A stretch of 45,121 nucleotides of DNA from JBEBXQ01 sp040391535. GTDB lineage: Bacteria; Bacteroidota; Bacteroidia; Cytophagales; Spirosomataceae. Under the pieces are notes generated by a model. It was not told the DNA's origin. It saw nothing but the letters and a program-made list of their open reading frames with translations, and ran no database searches. Positions 9,478 through 17,178 of this stretch are shown here, piece by piece (positions within the stretch are counted from its first letter, which is position 1; each line of letters begins with the position of its first letter). The stretch spans positions 1 through 45,121 of the forward strand of contig JBEBXQ010000023.1 in assembly GCA_040391535.1 (NCBI GenBank). The letters are read 5' to 3'. A program made the position numbers and the translations under genes.

Positions 9478-9492
9478 TGACACTTTCAGTCA
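9478..9492. promoter_or_regulatory. Small inverted repeat at the lasso operon start site, possible operator
   Basis: TGACACTTTCAGTCA has TGAC/GTCA arms around a 7-nt centre. It sits just downstream of the predicted -7 element, overlapping or following the start point. A repressor could bind here. The arms are only 4 bp, so this is weak evidence. Confidence 0.2.
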
Positions 9493-9502
9493 TTTGATAC
9501 GC

Positions 9503-9536
9503 CAAATATAAACAATAATAAATTAAACTTGTCAAG
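9503..9536 (-). promoter_or_regulatory. Bacteroidota-type promoter of the lasso operon
   Basis: Read on the minus strand, CTTG at 9536-9533 and TATATTTG at 9510-9503 match the Bacteroidota primary-sigma pattern (TTTG at -33, TAnnTTTG at -7) with 22 nt between them. Initiation would fall near 9496, giving a leader of about 100 nt before the precursor ATG at 9396. Confidence 0.6.
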
Positions 9537-9700
9537 CATTTACACAAAAAAAATGCAATTCCCCGTCAACTTTTTATTTTTTGATAGAATTCTTTAATGC
9601 AAATTCAACTTTCTGACTACCAAACCGGTATAATCAGCACATTTTTCAATAGGATGCCTGTATCTTTAAAATTAGGAAGACAAACACCCATATTTTTCCG

Positions 9701-9708
9701 TAATTTTG
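9701..9708 (+). promoter_or_regulatory. -7 element upstream of ileS
   Basis: TAATTTTG matches TAnnTTTG exactly and lies 41 nt before the ileS ATG. No convincing TTTG is seen at the expected -33 distance, so only the -7 half is supported. Confidence 0.4.
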
Positions 9709-9749
9709 CATTCTTTTAGGACTTACCTGCAACACATATACTAATTTTA

Positions 9750-12700
9750 ATGGGCTACAAAGAATACAAAAACCTTCATTATGCGCAAATCGCTGATGAG
9801 GTACTGCAATTCTGGAAAGATAATAAAATTTTTGAAGCTTCTGTCAAAAGAAGAGAAGGCGCTCATGCCTATACCTTTTATGAAGGCCCGCCTTCGGCGA
9901 ATGGTACGCCGGGAATTCACCATGTCATGGCAAGGAGTATTAAAGATATTTTTTGCCGTTATAAAACGTTACAGGGTTTTCAGGTGAACAGAAAAGGTGG
10001 GTGGGATACCCACGGATTGCCTGTTGAGCTGCAGGTAGAAAAAGAGCTCGGCATTACCAAAGAGGATATCGGTAAAAAAATATCTGTTGAGGACTATAAC
10101 AGAAAATGCCGGGAGGCTGTCATGCGCTTCACAGATCAATGGCAGGAAATGACCGATAAAATGGGTTACTGGGTTGATATGGAAAAGCCTTATGTAACCT
10201 ATGAAAATGACTACATTGAAAGTATATGGCATTTACTCCAAAAGCTTTATAAGAAAGGCTTACTCTATAAAGGATATACTATTCAGCCCTATTCTCCGGC
10301 AGCCGGTACGGGCCTTTCTTCTCATGAGCTGAACATGCCGGGGACTTACAAGGATGTAAAGGATACCACCATCGTAGCAATGTTCAGGGTTGCTGAAAAT
10401 AGTCTGCAATCACAAAAAGGACAGGCTCTTTTTGGAGACAATACAATTCCGGCTTATTTCCTGGCCTGGACTACCACTCCCTGGACGTTGCCGGCCAACT
10501 CTGCCCTGACCGTCGGAGCTCATATCACTTATACATTAGTAAATACATTCAACCCTTATACTTATACACCGGTAAGAGTGGTGCTGGCTAAAGACCTTAT
10601 CGGCAAATACTTTTCTGAGAAAGGCAAAGACGGCGATTTTGAAGGTTATCCGGCGAGCGATAAGAAGATACTCCCCTGGTCGGTTGAAAAAGAATTCAAA
10701 GGAACTGAAATAGTGGGGATTGAATATGATCAGCTTTTCCCGTATGTGAAGCCTGAAGCGCCTGCATTCCGTGTCATTGCCGGTGATTTTGTCACCACAG
10801 AAGACGGTACCGGTATTGTTCATACTTCACCTACATTTGGTGCAGATGATTTCCGTGTGGCACAACAAAATGGTATTCCTGCCATTATGGTAAAAGACGA
10901 AAACGGTAAAGAGGTTCCTATCGTTGATCGTCAGGGGCGGTTTGTAAAAGAAATAGGGCCTTATGCCGGCAGATTTGTAAAACCCGAATATTATACTCAG
11001 CAGGAACAGGATGCCCCTGACTTCAAACCTACTGATGTGCTCATAGCCATTCAGCTCAAAGAAGAAGGAAAGGCCTTCAGGGTTGAAAAATATGAACACA
11101 CTTACCCGCATTGCTGGCGGACCGATAAGCCCGTACTGTACTATCCGCTGGACAGCTGGTTTATCCGGACCACCGCCATGAAAGATAAGCTGGTGGAACT
11201 TAACAAAACCATTAACTGGCATCCTGAAAGCACAGGCACGGGTCGGTTTGGCAACTGGCTTGAAAATCTGGTTGACTGGAATCTGAGCCGCAGCCGGTAT
11301 TGGGGAACCCCTTTACCTATCTGGCGTAGTGAAGATGGTGAGGAAATATGCATCGGGTCTGTTGAAGAGCTTTCAGAGAAAATCGATGAGGCTATCCTGG
11401 CAGGACTGATGACAGAAAACCCATATAAGGATAAGAATGCCGGTTTTGATCTTCACCGTCCTTATGTTGACCGGATTGTGCTGGTTTCTTCAACCGGGCA
11501 ACCTATGCACCGTGAAACGGATCTTATCGACGTATGGTTTGACTCAGGCGCCATGCCTTACGCTCAATGGCATTATCCTTTCGAAAATCAGGATGTTTTC
11601 AAAAACAATTATCCGGCTGATTTTATTTCGGAAGGTGTGGATCAGACCCGCGGATGGTTTTTTACCCTTCATGCCATTGCCGGAATGCTGTTTGATTCCG
11701 TAGCTTTTAAAAACGTCGTTTCTACCGGGCTGGTCCTGGATAAAAACGGTAATAAAATGTCTAAACGACTGGGTAATGCCGTTGATCCGTTTGCGACATT
11801 GGGCAAATACGGTCCGGATGCGACACGCTGGTATATGATTACCAATGCCGAGCCGTGGGATAATCTGAAATTTAATCTGGACGGGATTACAGAGGTGCAG
11901 CGGAAATTTTTCGGTACGCTGTTTAACACTTACAATTTCTTTGCACTCTATGCAAATCTGGATCAATATGAAGTAAACAAAGGAGACCAGCCTGATTTTA
12001 CCACATTGCCGGAGGCCGATCGCTGGATCTTGTCAAAGCTCAACACACTGATAAAACAGGTTGCTGCCGCTTATGATGAATATAACCCAACCCGCGCTGG
12101 CAGGCTTATACAGGATTTTACCTGTGATAACCTGTCTAACTGGTATGTACGCCTCAACCGCCGCCGGTTCTGGAATCCGTCTCAGCAAGGTGTCACTGCC
12201 GACAAGCAGGCTGCTTACTATACGCTGCACACTTGTCTGCAGACGGTTGCTCAGCTTATGTCGCCTATTGCGCCTTTCTTCGGTGACTGGCTTTACAGAA
12301 GCCTTAACAACGCCGAGGGGAACAATCAGGATTCGGTACACCTTACTGACTGGCCCGCTGTTCAGGAACAATGGATTGACAATAACCTTGAGGAGGCTAT
12401 GCAGCTGGCGCAGGATATCAGTTCACTGGTGCATTCGCTGCGCAAAGGCCATCGGATTAAAGTTCGTCAGCCCTTATCAAGATTACTCATACCGGTCTTA
12501 AACGAAAAAATCCGTCGGCAAATTGAGCAGGTCTCGCCGGTTATCCTAACCGAGGTAAACATCAAAGCTATTGAGTTTGTTGATGATGCGAGTGGTGTGG
12601 TGAAGAAAAAAATCAAGCCGGATTTTAAAGTTCTCGGCCCTAAAGCAGGACCCAGAATGAAGGAAATCGCCGGAGCTATTACATCCATGACCGAAAGTGA

Positions 12701-13133
12701 TATCAAAACACTTGAGCAAAATCAGACTTTCGCATTAGCCGTGTCTGCTGATGCCCCTTTTTTCATCGGCTTACAGGACGTAGAAATTCTGGCCGAGGAT
12801 GTCCCCGGATGGCTCGTAGCTGCCGCCAATGGCCTTACCATTGCCCTCGATATGACTATTTCTGATGAGCTGAGAGCCGAAGGTATTGCCCGTGATTTTG
12901 TAAACCGTATACAGAACCTCAGAAAAGAAAGTGGTTTTGAAGTAACTGATAAAATCCGGATTACATTATTTAATAATAATGATTTGCTTACTTCTTCGGT
13001 TCTGGCCAATGAGGCCTATATATGCCAGGAAGTTCAGGCCACGGAACTCACCATCTCCCATAATTCACCTGAAAAGGCGCATGAAGTTGAGATGGATGAA
13101 TTTACTCTGATTGTAACCGTGGATATTGCTTAA
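9750..13133 (+). CDS. ileS: Isoleucyl-tRNA synthetase
   Basis: This cytoplasmic class Ia synthetase charges tRNA-Ile. The 1127-residue length fits the long IleS form common in Bacteroidota. The first signature motif appears as GIHH at residues 55-58 within PPSANGTPGIHH, a variant of HIGH. KMSKR is at 669-673. The editing-domain region (TTTPWTLPANSALTVG) and the Rossmann segments (GWDTHGLPVE, WFDSGAMPYAQWHYPF) are clear. The anticodon-binding region follows WYVRLNRRRFW, and the gene ends with a C-terminal junction domain (KVRQPLSRLLIPV). It is monocistronic between the divergent lasso operon and a convergent T9SS-protein gene. A hairpin closes it downstream. Confidence 0.98.
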   Translation: MGYKEYKNLHYAQIADEVLQFWKDNKIFEASVKRREGAHAYTFYEGPPSANGTPGIHHVMARSIKDIFCRYKTLQGFQVNRKGGWDTHGLPVELQVEKELGITKEDIGKKISVEDYNRKCREAVMRFTDQWQEMTDKMGYWVDMEKPYVTYENDYIESIWHLLQKLYKKGLLYKGYTIQPYSPAAGTGLSSHELNMPGTYKDVKDTTIVAMFRVAENSLQSQKGQALFGDNTIPAYFLAWTTTPWTLPANSALTVGAHITYTLVNTFNPYTYTPVRVVLAKDLIGKYFSEKGKDGDFEGYPASDKKILPWSVEKEFKGTEIVGIEYDQLFPYVKPEAPAFRVIAGDFVTTEDGTGIVHTSPTFGADDFRVAQQNGIPAIMVKDENGKEVPIVDRQGRFVKEIGPYAGRFVKPEYYTQQEQDAPDFKPTDVLIAIQLKEEGKAFRVEKYEHTYPHCWRTDKPVLYYPLDSWFIRTTAMKDKLVELNKTINWHPESTGTGRFGNWLENLVDWNLSRSRYWGTPLPIWRSEDGEEICIGSVEELSEKIDEAILAGLMTENPYKDKNAGFDLHRPYVDRIVLVSSTGQPMHRETDLIDVWFDSGAMPYAQWHYPFENQDVFKNNYPADFISEGVDQTRGWFFTLHAIAGMLFDSVAFKNVVSTGLVLDKNGNKMSKRLGNAVDPFATLGKYGPDATRWYMITNAEPWDNLKFNLDGITEVQRKFFGTLFNTYNFFALYANLDQYEVNKGDQPDFTTLPEADRWILSKLNTLIKQVAAAYDEYNPTRAGRLIQDFTCDNLSNWYVRLNRRRFWNPSQQGVTADKQAAYYTLHTCLQTVAQLMSPIAPFFGDWLYRSLNNAEGNNQDSVHLTDWPAVQEQWIDNNLEEAMQLAQDISSLVHSLRKGHRIKVRQPLSRLLIPVLNEKIRRQIEQVSPVILTEVNIKAIEFVDDASGVVKKKIKPDFKVLGPKAGPRMKEIAGAITSMTESDIKTLEQNQTFALAVSADAPFFIGLQDVEILAEDVPGWLVAAANGLTIALDMTISDELRAEGIARDFVNRIQNLRKESGFEVTDKIRITLFNNNDLLTSSVLANEAYICQEVQATELTISHNSPEKAHEVEMDEFTLIVTVDIA

Positions 13134-13149
13134 ATATCCGGATTATATT

Positions 13150-13187
13150 GAAAAGAGGTGATTATTTACGAATGATCGCCTCTTTTC
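13150..13187. terminator. Hairpin between convergent ileS and the T9SS-protein gene
   Basis: The arms GAAAAGAGG (13150-13158) and CCTCTTTTC (13179-13187) form a 9-bp stem, extended by partial pairing of TGAT with ATCG-side bases. The A/T-rich outer arms give a T-run in both directions, so it can serve both genes. Confidence 0.7.
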
Positions 13188-13195
13188 ATTTCAAA

Positions 13196-14296
13196 TCAGG
13201 GTATAATCACTTTCTGGCGGAATACTTTTCCACCCTGGCGGTAAGACAAAATATACAGGCCACCTTGCAAAGTACTCCCGGGAATCATCAGAAGTACACC
13301 CTTATGCTTCACAAAATCTGTGAATACAGGGATACCTGCTTGCGTATATAATTGCAGATTATCAGCCTCCTGGCCTCCATATAACAACCGGATAACGCCG
13401 TTGACAACCGGATTGGGGCTTATGGTCAGGAAAGTTCCGGTCTCTGAAGCTTCTTTCATCGGTTTCCCGTTAATCGGAAGCACTCCTGCAATATCCCTGA
13501 TCCTGAAACTATAAAACCGTATCCGGCCCAATGCGTTCCAGAATTTCACTTCAAAATTAGTAAGCTGAGCGTCATGATATTTAACAGAAGTTCCGGGGTA
13601 TGCCGGAATGCCTGACAACATTCTGTAATTATCAATCCAAAGATCATACTGGCCCGGCATTACTTTATAGTCTGGGGTTGCAGCAGATTCCGGCATTTTA
13701 TAGACATGCCCTTCCGCTGAATTATTCATGACCCAGGTAATAGTAAAAACAGATTGCAACGGCATAGGCGCTGAATTACTATTGGTCTGAATATCACGGA
13801 CTACAAACGTACTATTATCCTGAAAAGTCAGCGAAAACCGAGAAAAAAGCTGATCATTGGGTACGATGGAGCTATTGTCCGTTCTGAAGTCCCTGCCAAT
13901 ATAAAAATAGGCAGCATTGGCACCGGTTGACAAAATTTCTTCAACGCTCATCGTAATCTGTGCATAAAGCGTCGTTGGGATTGGACTGAAAGGTGTACTG
14001 CGTATTGCACGGATCAGCCCGCCGTTCCCGGTTCTGACCAGATCCATATACCCCGGTCCATATGCAGCAAATGACTGTGCATCTGTACTTAGAATTTTAT
14101 CAAATAACGAGGAACCAGGGGCACCGGATTCGTAAGGTCCCCCGCTGGAAAAATCCTGATCGAAAAAAGTATTCTGTGCACAGCAGCAGGAAGTGATCAG
14201 GAGAAACAACGGGATTACCCAACCCCGTAATTCCGGAATCCAAATAATAGTCATAGGTGTGTGTATCAAATTCAATACTAAATTAAAGTTTTTCAC
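13196..14296 (-). CDS. Secreted protein with T9SS type A sorting domain, function unknown
   Basis: This 366-residue exported protein has a hydrophobic segment at about 26-38 ending in TSCCCAQN, consistent with a signal peptide. The ATG at codon 15 (14254) is a plausible alternative start and gives a more usual signal-peptide length. The middle section (about 45-280) is a beta-rich domain with no catalytic motif I recognise. It looks like a lectin- or jelly-roll-type fold. The last ~80 residues are a T9SS sorting domain: ISPNPVVNGVIRLLY, then the NLQLYTQAG, GLYILSY and QKVIIP strands. It is probably exported through the outer membrane and attached to the surface or released. It stands alone, convergent with ileS and divergent from the exopolyphosphatase-like gene. 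Confidence 0.82.
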   Translation of the reverse strand: MKNFNLVLNLIHTPMTIIWIPELRGWVIPLFLLITSCCCAQNTFFDQDFSSGGPYESGAPGSSLFDKILSTDAQSFAAYGPGYMDLVRTGNGGLIRAIRSTPFSPIPTTLYAQITMSVEEILSTGANAAYFYIGRDFRTDNSSIVPNDQLFSRFSLTFQDNSTFVVRDIQTNSNSAPMPLQSVFTITWVMNNSAEGHVYKMPESAATPDYKVMPGQYDLWIDNYRMLSGIPAYPGTSVKYHDAQLTNFEVKFWNALGRIRFYSFRIRDIAGVLPINGKPMKEASETGTFLTISPNPVVNGVIRLLYGGQEADNLQLYTQAGIPVFTDFVKHKGVLLMIPGSTLQGGLYILSYRQGGKVFRQKVIIP

Positions 14297-14390
14297 TATA
14301 ACTTATTAATTTTCACGTCTTTATTTGACTATTCTGCTATTAGTGTCAAAATATAAATGAAAGCGTTAGGCAGATTACTAAGGAAAAAAT

Positions 14391-14398
14391 TATTTTTG
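14391..14398 (+). promoter_or_regulatory. -7 element upstream of the exopolyphosphatase-like gene
   Basis: TATTTTTG matches TAnnTTTG. Transcription would start around 14405, almost on the ATG at 14407. That favours either a near-leaderless message or translation from the ATG at 14428. No clear -33 TTTG was found. Confidence 0.4.
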
Positions 14399-14406
14399 AC
14401 TCCAAT

Positions 14407-15321
14407 ATGAGTGCACTCGAATCGAATATGCTAAAATTTGCGGCCATAGATATTGGCTCAAATGGCGCCCGGATGCAGATTTCTACTGTACTGGAGGACA
14501 ATGGCCTGACTCGTCTGAAAAAAGTGGAGTATGTCCGCTTTCCGTTACGTCTGGGATATGATGTTTTCAATAACGGACGAATATCCGAGTTTAATGAAGA
14601 CCGGATGGTAAAACTGATGCTCGTATATCAGTTATTAATGGAGCTACATGAAGTGGAAGATTTTATGGCCTGTGCCACCTCTGCAATGAGGGAGGCTCAG
14701 AATGGCCCTGAAATCCGCGATCGTCTTGAAAAAAGGACAGGCATCCATATTCAGATCATCGATGGACAAAAAGAAGCTGAACTGGTTAACAATGTGGTGG
14801 TAAAATCGCTCGGCGAAGGCCAGTACCTGCACATTGATGTAGGAGGTGGCAGCACCGAACTGAATCTCTATCGTGACAAGGTTAAAGTTACTGCAAAATC
14901 CTTTAAACTGGGTTCTGTCCGTTTGCTGGAAGGTAAGGAGTCCAAAACTGCATGGTCAAAAATGCGGGAATGGATTGAAGAAAATGTCAATCTTGATGAA
15001 CCTACTCAGGCGATCGGTACGGGAGGTAATATCAATAAACTCTTTGATCTTTCTGCCAAAATCTCTGAAAATTCAGCTTTGAGAAGTGAAATTCAGCGTC
15101 TGAGAGACTATATTGATTCATTTACGATTGATCAGAGAATCAATAAACTGCAGCTCAATCCCGACAGAGCTGATGTCATTGTACCGGCAGGAGATATTTA
15201 TTTGTCAGCCATGAAATGGTCCAATGCTGAAATCATTCATGTTCCGGACCTTGGGCTGAAAGATGGTATGCTCCTCCAGCTGCATGAGCGGTACATAAGA
15301 AAAAAGAAAAAGAAAATATAA
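14407..15321 (+). CDS. ppx: Ppx/GppA-family exopolyphosphatase-like phosphatase
   Basis: This is a sugar-kinase/Hsp70-superfamily phosphatase, cytoplasmic, acting on polyphosphate or pppGpp. The nucleotide/phosphate loops are intact: AAIDIGSNGARMQ near residue 12 and HIDVGGGSTELNL near 140. The GTGGNINKL loop is near 200 and the VIVPAGDIYLSAMKW region is near 258. At 304 aa it has only the catalytic Ppx/GppA core, without the C-terminal HD domain of longer enzymes. The first ATG gives MSALESNMLKFAAIDIG. The second, at 14428, gives MLKFAAIDIG, the more usual start for the family, and would fit the promoter better. Family members cannot be split into Ppx and GppA by eye. Confidence 0.85.
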   Translation: MSALESNMLKFAAIDIGSNGARMQISTVLEDNGLTRLKKVEYVRFPLRLGYDVFNNGRISEFNEDRMVKLMLVYQLLMELHEVEDFMACATSAMREAQNGPEIRDRLEKRTGIHIQIIDGQKEAELVNNVVVKSLGEGQYLHIDVGGGSTELNLYRDKVKVTAKSFKLGSVRLLEGKESKTAWSKMREWIEENVNLDEPTQAIGTGGNINKLFDLSAKISENSALRSEIQRLRDYIDSFTIDQRINKLQLNPDRADVIVPAGDIYLSAMKWSNAEIIHVPDLGLKDGMLLQLHERYIRKKKKKI

Positions 15322-15344
15322 GGTCTGTTCTTACCAGACCTTAT
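15318..15344 (-). terminator. Intrinsic terminator of the carbamoyltransferase/SxtJ operon
   Basis: ATAAGGTCTG (15318-15327) and CAGACCTTAT (15335-15344) make a perfect 10-bp stem with a 7-nt loop. On the minus strand it is followed by a T-rich run, TTTTCTTTTTCTTTTTT. One arm encodes the last residues (DKVW) of the SxtJ-like protein and the other overlaps the ppx stop codon, so both convergent genes share the element. Confidence 0.75.
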
Positions 15345-15693
15345 CCATATCGGCAGGAGTATACTTATGATTTCTGTCTTTAAATACAGACGATCCGCTT
15401 TCTTTCTTTAAATGAAGCGGATTTTTCTTGCCTATTCTTGCCAGTACTGCTACCGGGAACAGTACAACAAAAAATACCAGTGATAACAGAATTCTTCCGT
15501 TAATAGCACCCAGTATTTCGGCTATCTTGTACCATCCTTTTACAATGAGATTACCCAATGCCGGAACAGCAATACTACCTACCCCGACAAATGCCCCTAT
15601 GTATAAGAACCATGGGGATTTGAATATAAAATACAATACCACCATACCCGTGACAATCACGAGCTGTGCTTTGGCTTTATCTGCTTCTGTCAT
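15331..15693 (-). CDS. SxtJ-family small membrane protein
   Basis: This 120-residue protein has two or three membrane segments (about 10-27, 33-48 and 68-87) and ends in a polar tail, NHKYTPADMDKVW. That tail and the overall layout resemble the SxtJ family, named from the saxitoxin gene cluster, where the gene accompanies the carbamoyltransferase SxtI. Its biochemical role is not known to me. It is the last gene of a minus-strand cassette containing a carbamoyltransferase, an SGNH hydrolase and a DUF5989 protein. This arrangement strongly suggests a membrane partner in the same carbamoylation or transfer process. It is separated from the DUF5989 gene by 143 nt that contain a hairpin. Confidence 0.75.
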   Translation of the reverse strand: MTEADKAKAQLVIVTGMVVLYFIFKSPWFLYIGAFVGVGSIAVPALGNLIVKGWYKIAEILGAINGRILLSLVFFVVLFPVAVLARIGKKNPLHLKKESGSSVFKDRNHKYTPADMDKVW

Positions 15694-15708
15694 AGTTTTA
15701 TAAGCCAG

Positions 15709-15739
15709 TACCAGGCCTGCAATTTGCGCAGACCTGGTA
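15709..15739. repeat. Hairpin-forming inverted repeat between DUF5989 and SxtJ genes
   Basis: TACCAGG (15709-15715) pairs with CCTGGTA (15733-15739). After one mismatch, CTGC pairs with GCAG, for an 11-bp stem overall. No T-run follows in either direction, so it is more likely an RNA stability or processing element in the operon leader of the SxtJ gene than a terminator. Confidence 0.5.
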
Positions 15740-15836
15740 AGACTGCATTATTTTGAGATTAACTGATTTATCGTCAAACTAATAGTACATCACCCCGATA
15801 TCAGGGTAACCTATCAATCCCGGTGAGCTCTTTGTG

Positions 15837-15986
15837 TCAGAATAAGGTATAAATAAACGGAGCAACTGCCGATCCACCACCGATTACAATCAGAATACCT
15901 ATCAGTAACAAAACAATAATTACGGGCGCCAGCCACCATTTCTTTCTTTCCTTCATAAAGGAAAAAAGGTCATTCAGAAAATCCAT
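15837..15986 (-). CDS. DUF5989 (SxtK-like) 49-residue membrane protein
   Basis: This small gene starts at ATG 15984-15986 and stops at TGA 15837-15839. The product begins MDFLNDLFSFMKERKKWW, followed by a single membrane helix rich in Ile/Leu/Val and a GGGSAVAPFIYTLF end. The charged amphipathic start, the RKKWW boundary, and the SAVAPFIYTLF tail are the hallmarks I associate with DUF5989, the family of SxtK. It is located 15 nt downstream of the SGNH hydrolase stop codon, in the same orientation. Its function is unknown. The constant association of this short protein with carbamoyltransferases and SGNH proteins suggests a membrane adaptor. Confidence 0.82.
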   Translation of the reverse strand: MDFLNDLFSFMKERKKWWLAPVIIVLLLIGILIVIGGGSAVAPFIYTLF

Positions 15987-16001
15987 AGTCGTAATACGTT
16001 T

Positions 16002-17123
16002 TTATTTTGAAATAATGGAATTATATACTTTATCAGCCATTATGTGATTCACTTTCGGGCCTGCATGGCCGTCATTTTTACCCACAATCCGGTCTTTTGG
16101 TTCTGTTTTATTAATCTCGTCAGCAATAAAAATTGTCTTTACGCCTTCCTTCTGCAGAAATTCAGCTACGGGTTTTGTATAAGTCTCACTTTGCTCAGCC
16201 TGCATCAGAAAAGGGATGAAAACGGTATACATTGGTGCACCCGCACGATCAGCTACCTGCTTTATTCTGGACAAATCATTATAATGAGCTGCCAAAATAG
16301 TACTGTCGGTATATGCCTTCTGTACAAAGTCTTCAAATGTACTGAAGGAAGTATGCGGTAATTGCCAGTAAATAAAATTAGGCAGATAAAACCGCTTAAT
16401 TAAAGTATTCAGCGGTCCTTTCAGGTCAGCATAAGGTTCTGTACCAGTAAGTGAAAGCCCGCCTTCTCTGGCCACTCTTTCAATATCATTCGGGAAATAC
16501 TGAAGAATCAGTATATCAGGTTTTACAGGATACTTTTCCAGTCTTTCGGCCTCATCGCGTGTGTCAGAACCTGACACACCCAGATTATAAACTACGTATT
16601 TATCGCTCCCCAGTTTCTTCTCCAGAATATCTGAAAAGCGGTCGTCCAGACTTTCAATACCATGACCGGCCGCGAAAGAATCTCCCAAAACAAGCACCTT
16701 TATTTTCCCTGAAGTCGTATCCGGCTCTTTATCACGGTAGTTAAAACTATTTACCGGCTGCCAGTACTTGTACCACCATATCTGAGATGCTTTTGACAAA
16801 ACACCTTCATGACTTTGGGGTACATACATAAATACGATCTCAATCAGAATTAATACCAGAGACAGTGGAATTACCAATGTTAAAATATTGGCAAACAACC
16901 CTTTGGCTTTAGGTTTGATAATCCCGTAATAAAATATCCTTACTATTTCTGCCAGTAATAAAAACCAGAGAAGCGTTTTTGCAATCCTTACATACTTACT
17001 GTCGCTCAGAGGGGCACCGGCAAAGTCAAAACTGATCCCAAAGCGATCAGGATAAAATAAAAACACAAAAATAAAAGCCATCATCGCCAACCTTATCAGG
17101 CTTGTAATAATTTTGGATATCAC
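16002..17123 (-). CDS. Membrane-anchored SGNH/GDSL hydrolase-fold protein
   Basis: The 373-residue product has three predicted membrane segments in the first ~110 residues, then an SGNH domain. Block I is VLVLGDSFAAGHG with the catalytic Ser, the Asn-containing block is YFPNDIE, and the C-terminal DGHAGPKVNH carries the catalytic Asp and His. The intact triad indicates an active hydrolase or acyl/carbamoyl-transfer enzyme that could work on the outer face of the inner membrane. Its neighbours are the carbamoyltransferase (55 nt upstream) and the DUF5989 protein. SGNH domains anchored this way often modify glycans. The substrate here is not evident from sequence. Confidence 0.85.
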   Translation of the reverse strand: MISKIITSLIRLAMMAFIFVFLFYPDRFGISFDFAGAPLSDSKYVRIAKTLLWFLLLAEIVRIFYYGIIKPKAKGLFANILTLVIPLSLVLILIEIVFMYVPQSHEGVLSKASQIWWYKYWQPVNSFNYRDKEPDTTSGKIKVLVLGDSFAAGHGIESLDDRFSDILEKKLGSDKYVVYNLGVSGSDTRDEAERLEKYPVKPDILILQYFPNDIERVAREGGLSLTGTEPYADLKGPLNTLIKRFYLPNFIYWQLPHTSFSTFEDFVQKAYTDSTILAAHYNDLSRIKQVADRAGAPMYTVFIPFLMQAEQSETYTKPVAEFLQKEGVKTIFIADEINKTEPKDRIVGKNDGHAGPKVNHIMADKVYNSIISK

Positions 17124-17178
17124 GGGCGTTTCAGATTAAGTACAGTTGAAGTAGCGTAAAATATCATATTTATATGGA

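Larger units (their letters stand above)
9397..9749. other. Divergent intergenic region between the lasso operon and ileS
   Basis: The 353-nt stretch between the lasso precursor (minus) and ileS (plus) is very A/T-rich. It holds the lasso promoter (9503-9536), a small inverted repeat (9478-9492) and a -7-like element for ileS (9701-9708). I saw no open frame longer than about 15 codons that looks like a gene, and no tRNA-like fold. Confidence 0.7.

Noticed and set aside
11544..11966. 140-codon open frame on the minus strand inside ileS
   Set aside because: Antisense shadow of the conserved ileS catalytic region, with no recognisable domain and no promoter.
12061..12501. 146-codon plus-strand frame inside ileS
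   Set aside because: Overlaps the ileS coding frame and shows no features of a real protein.
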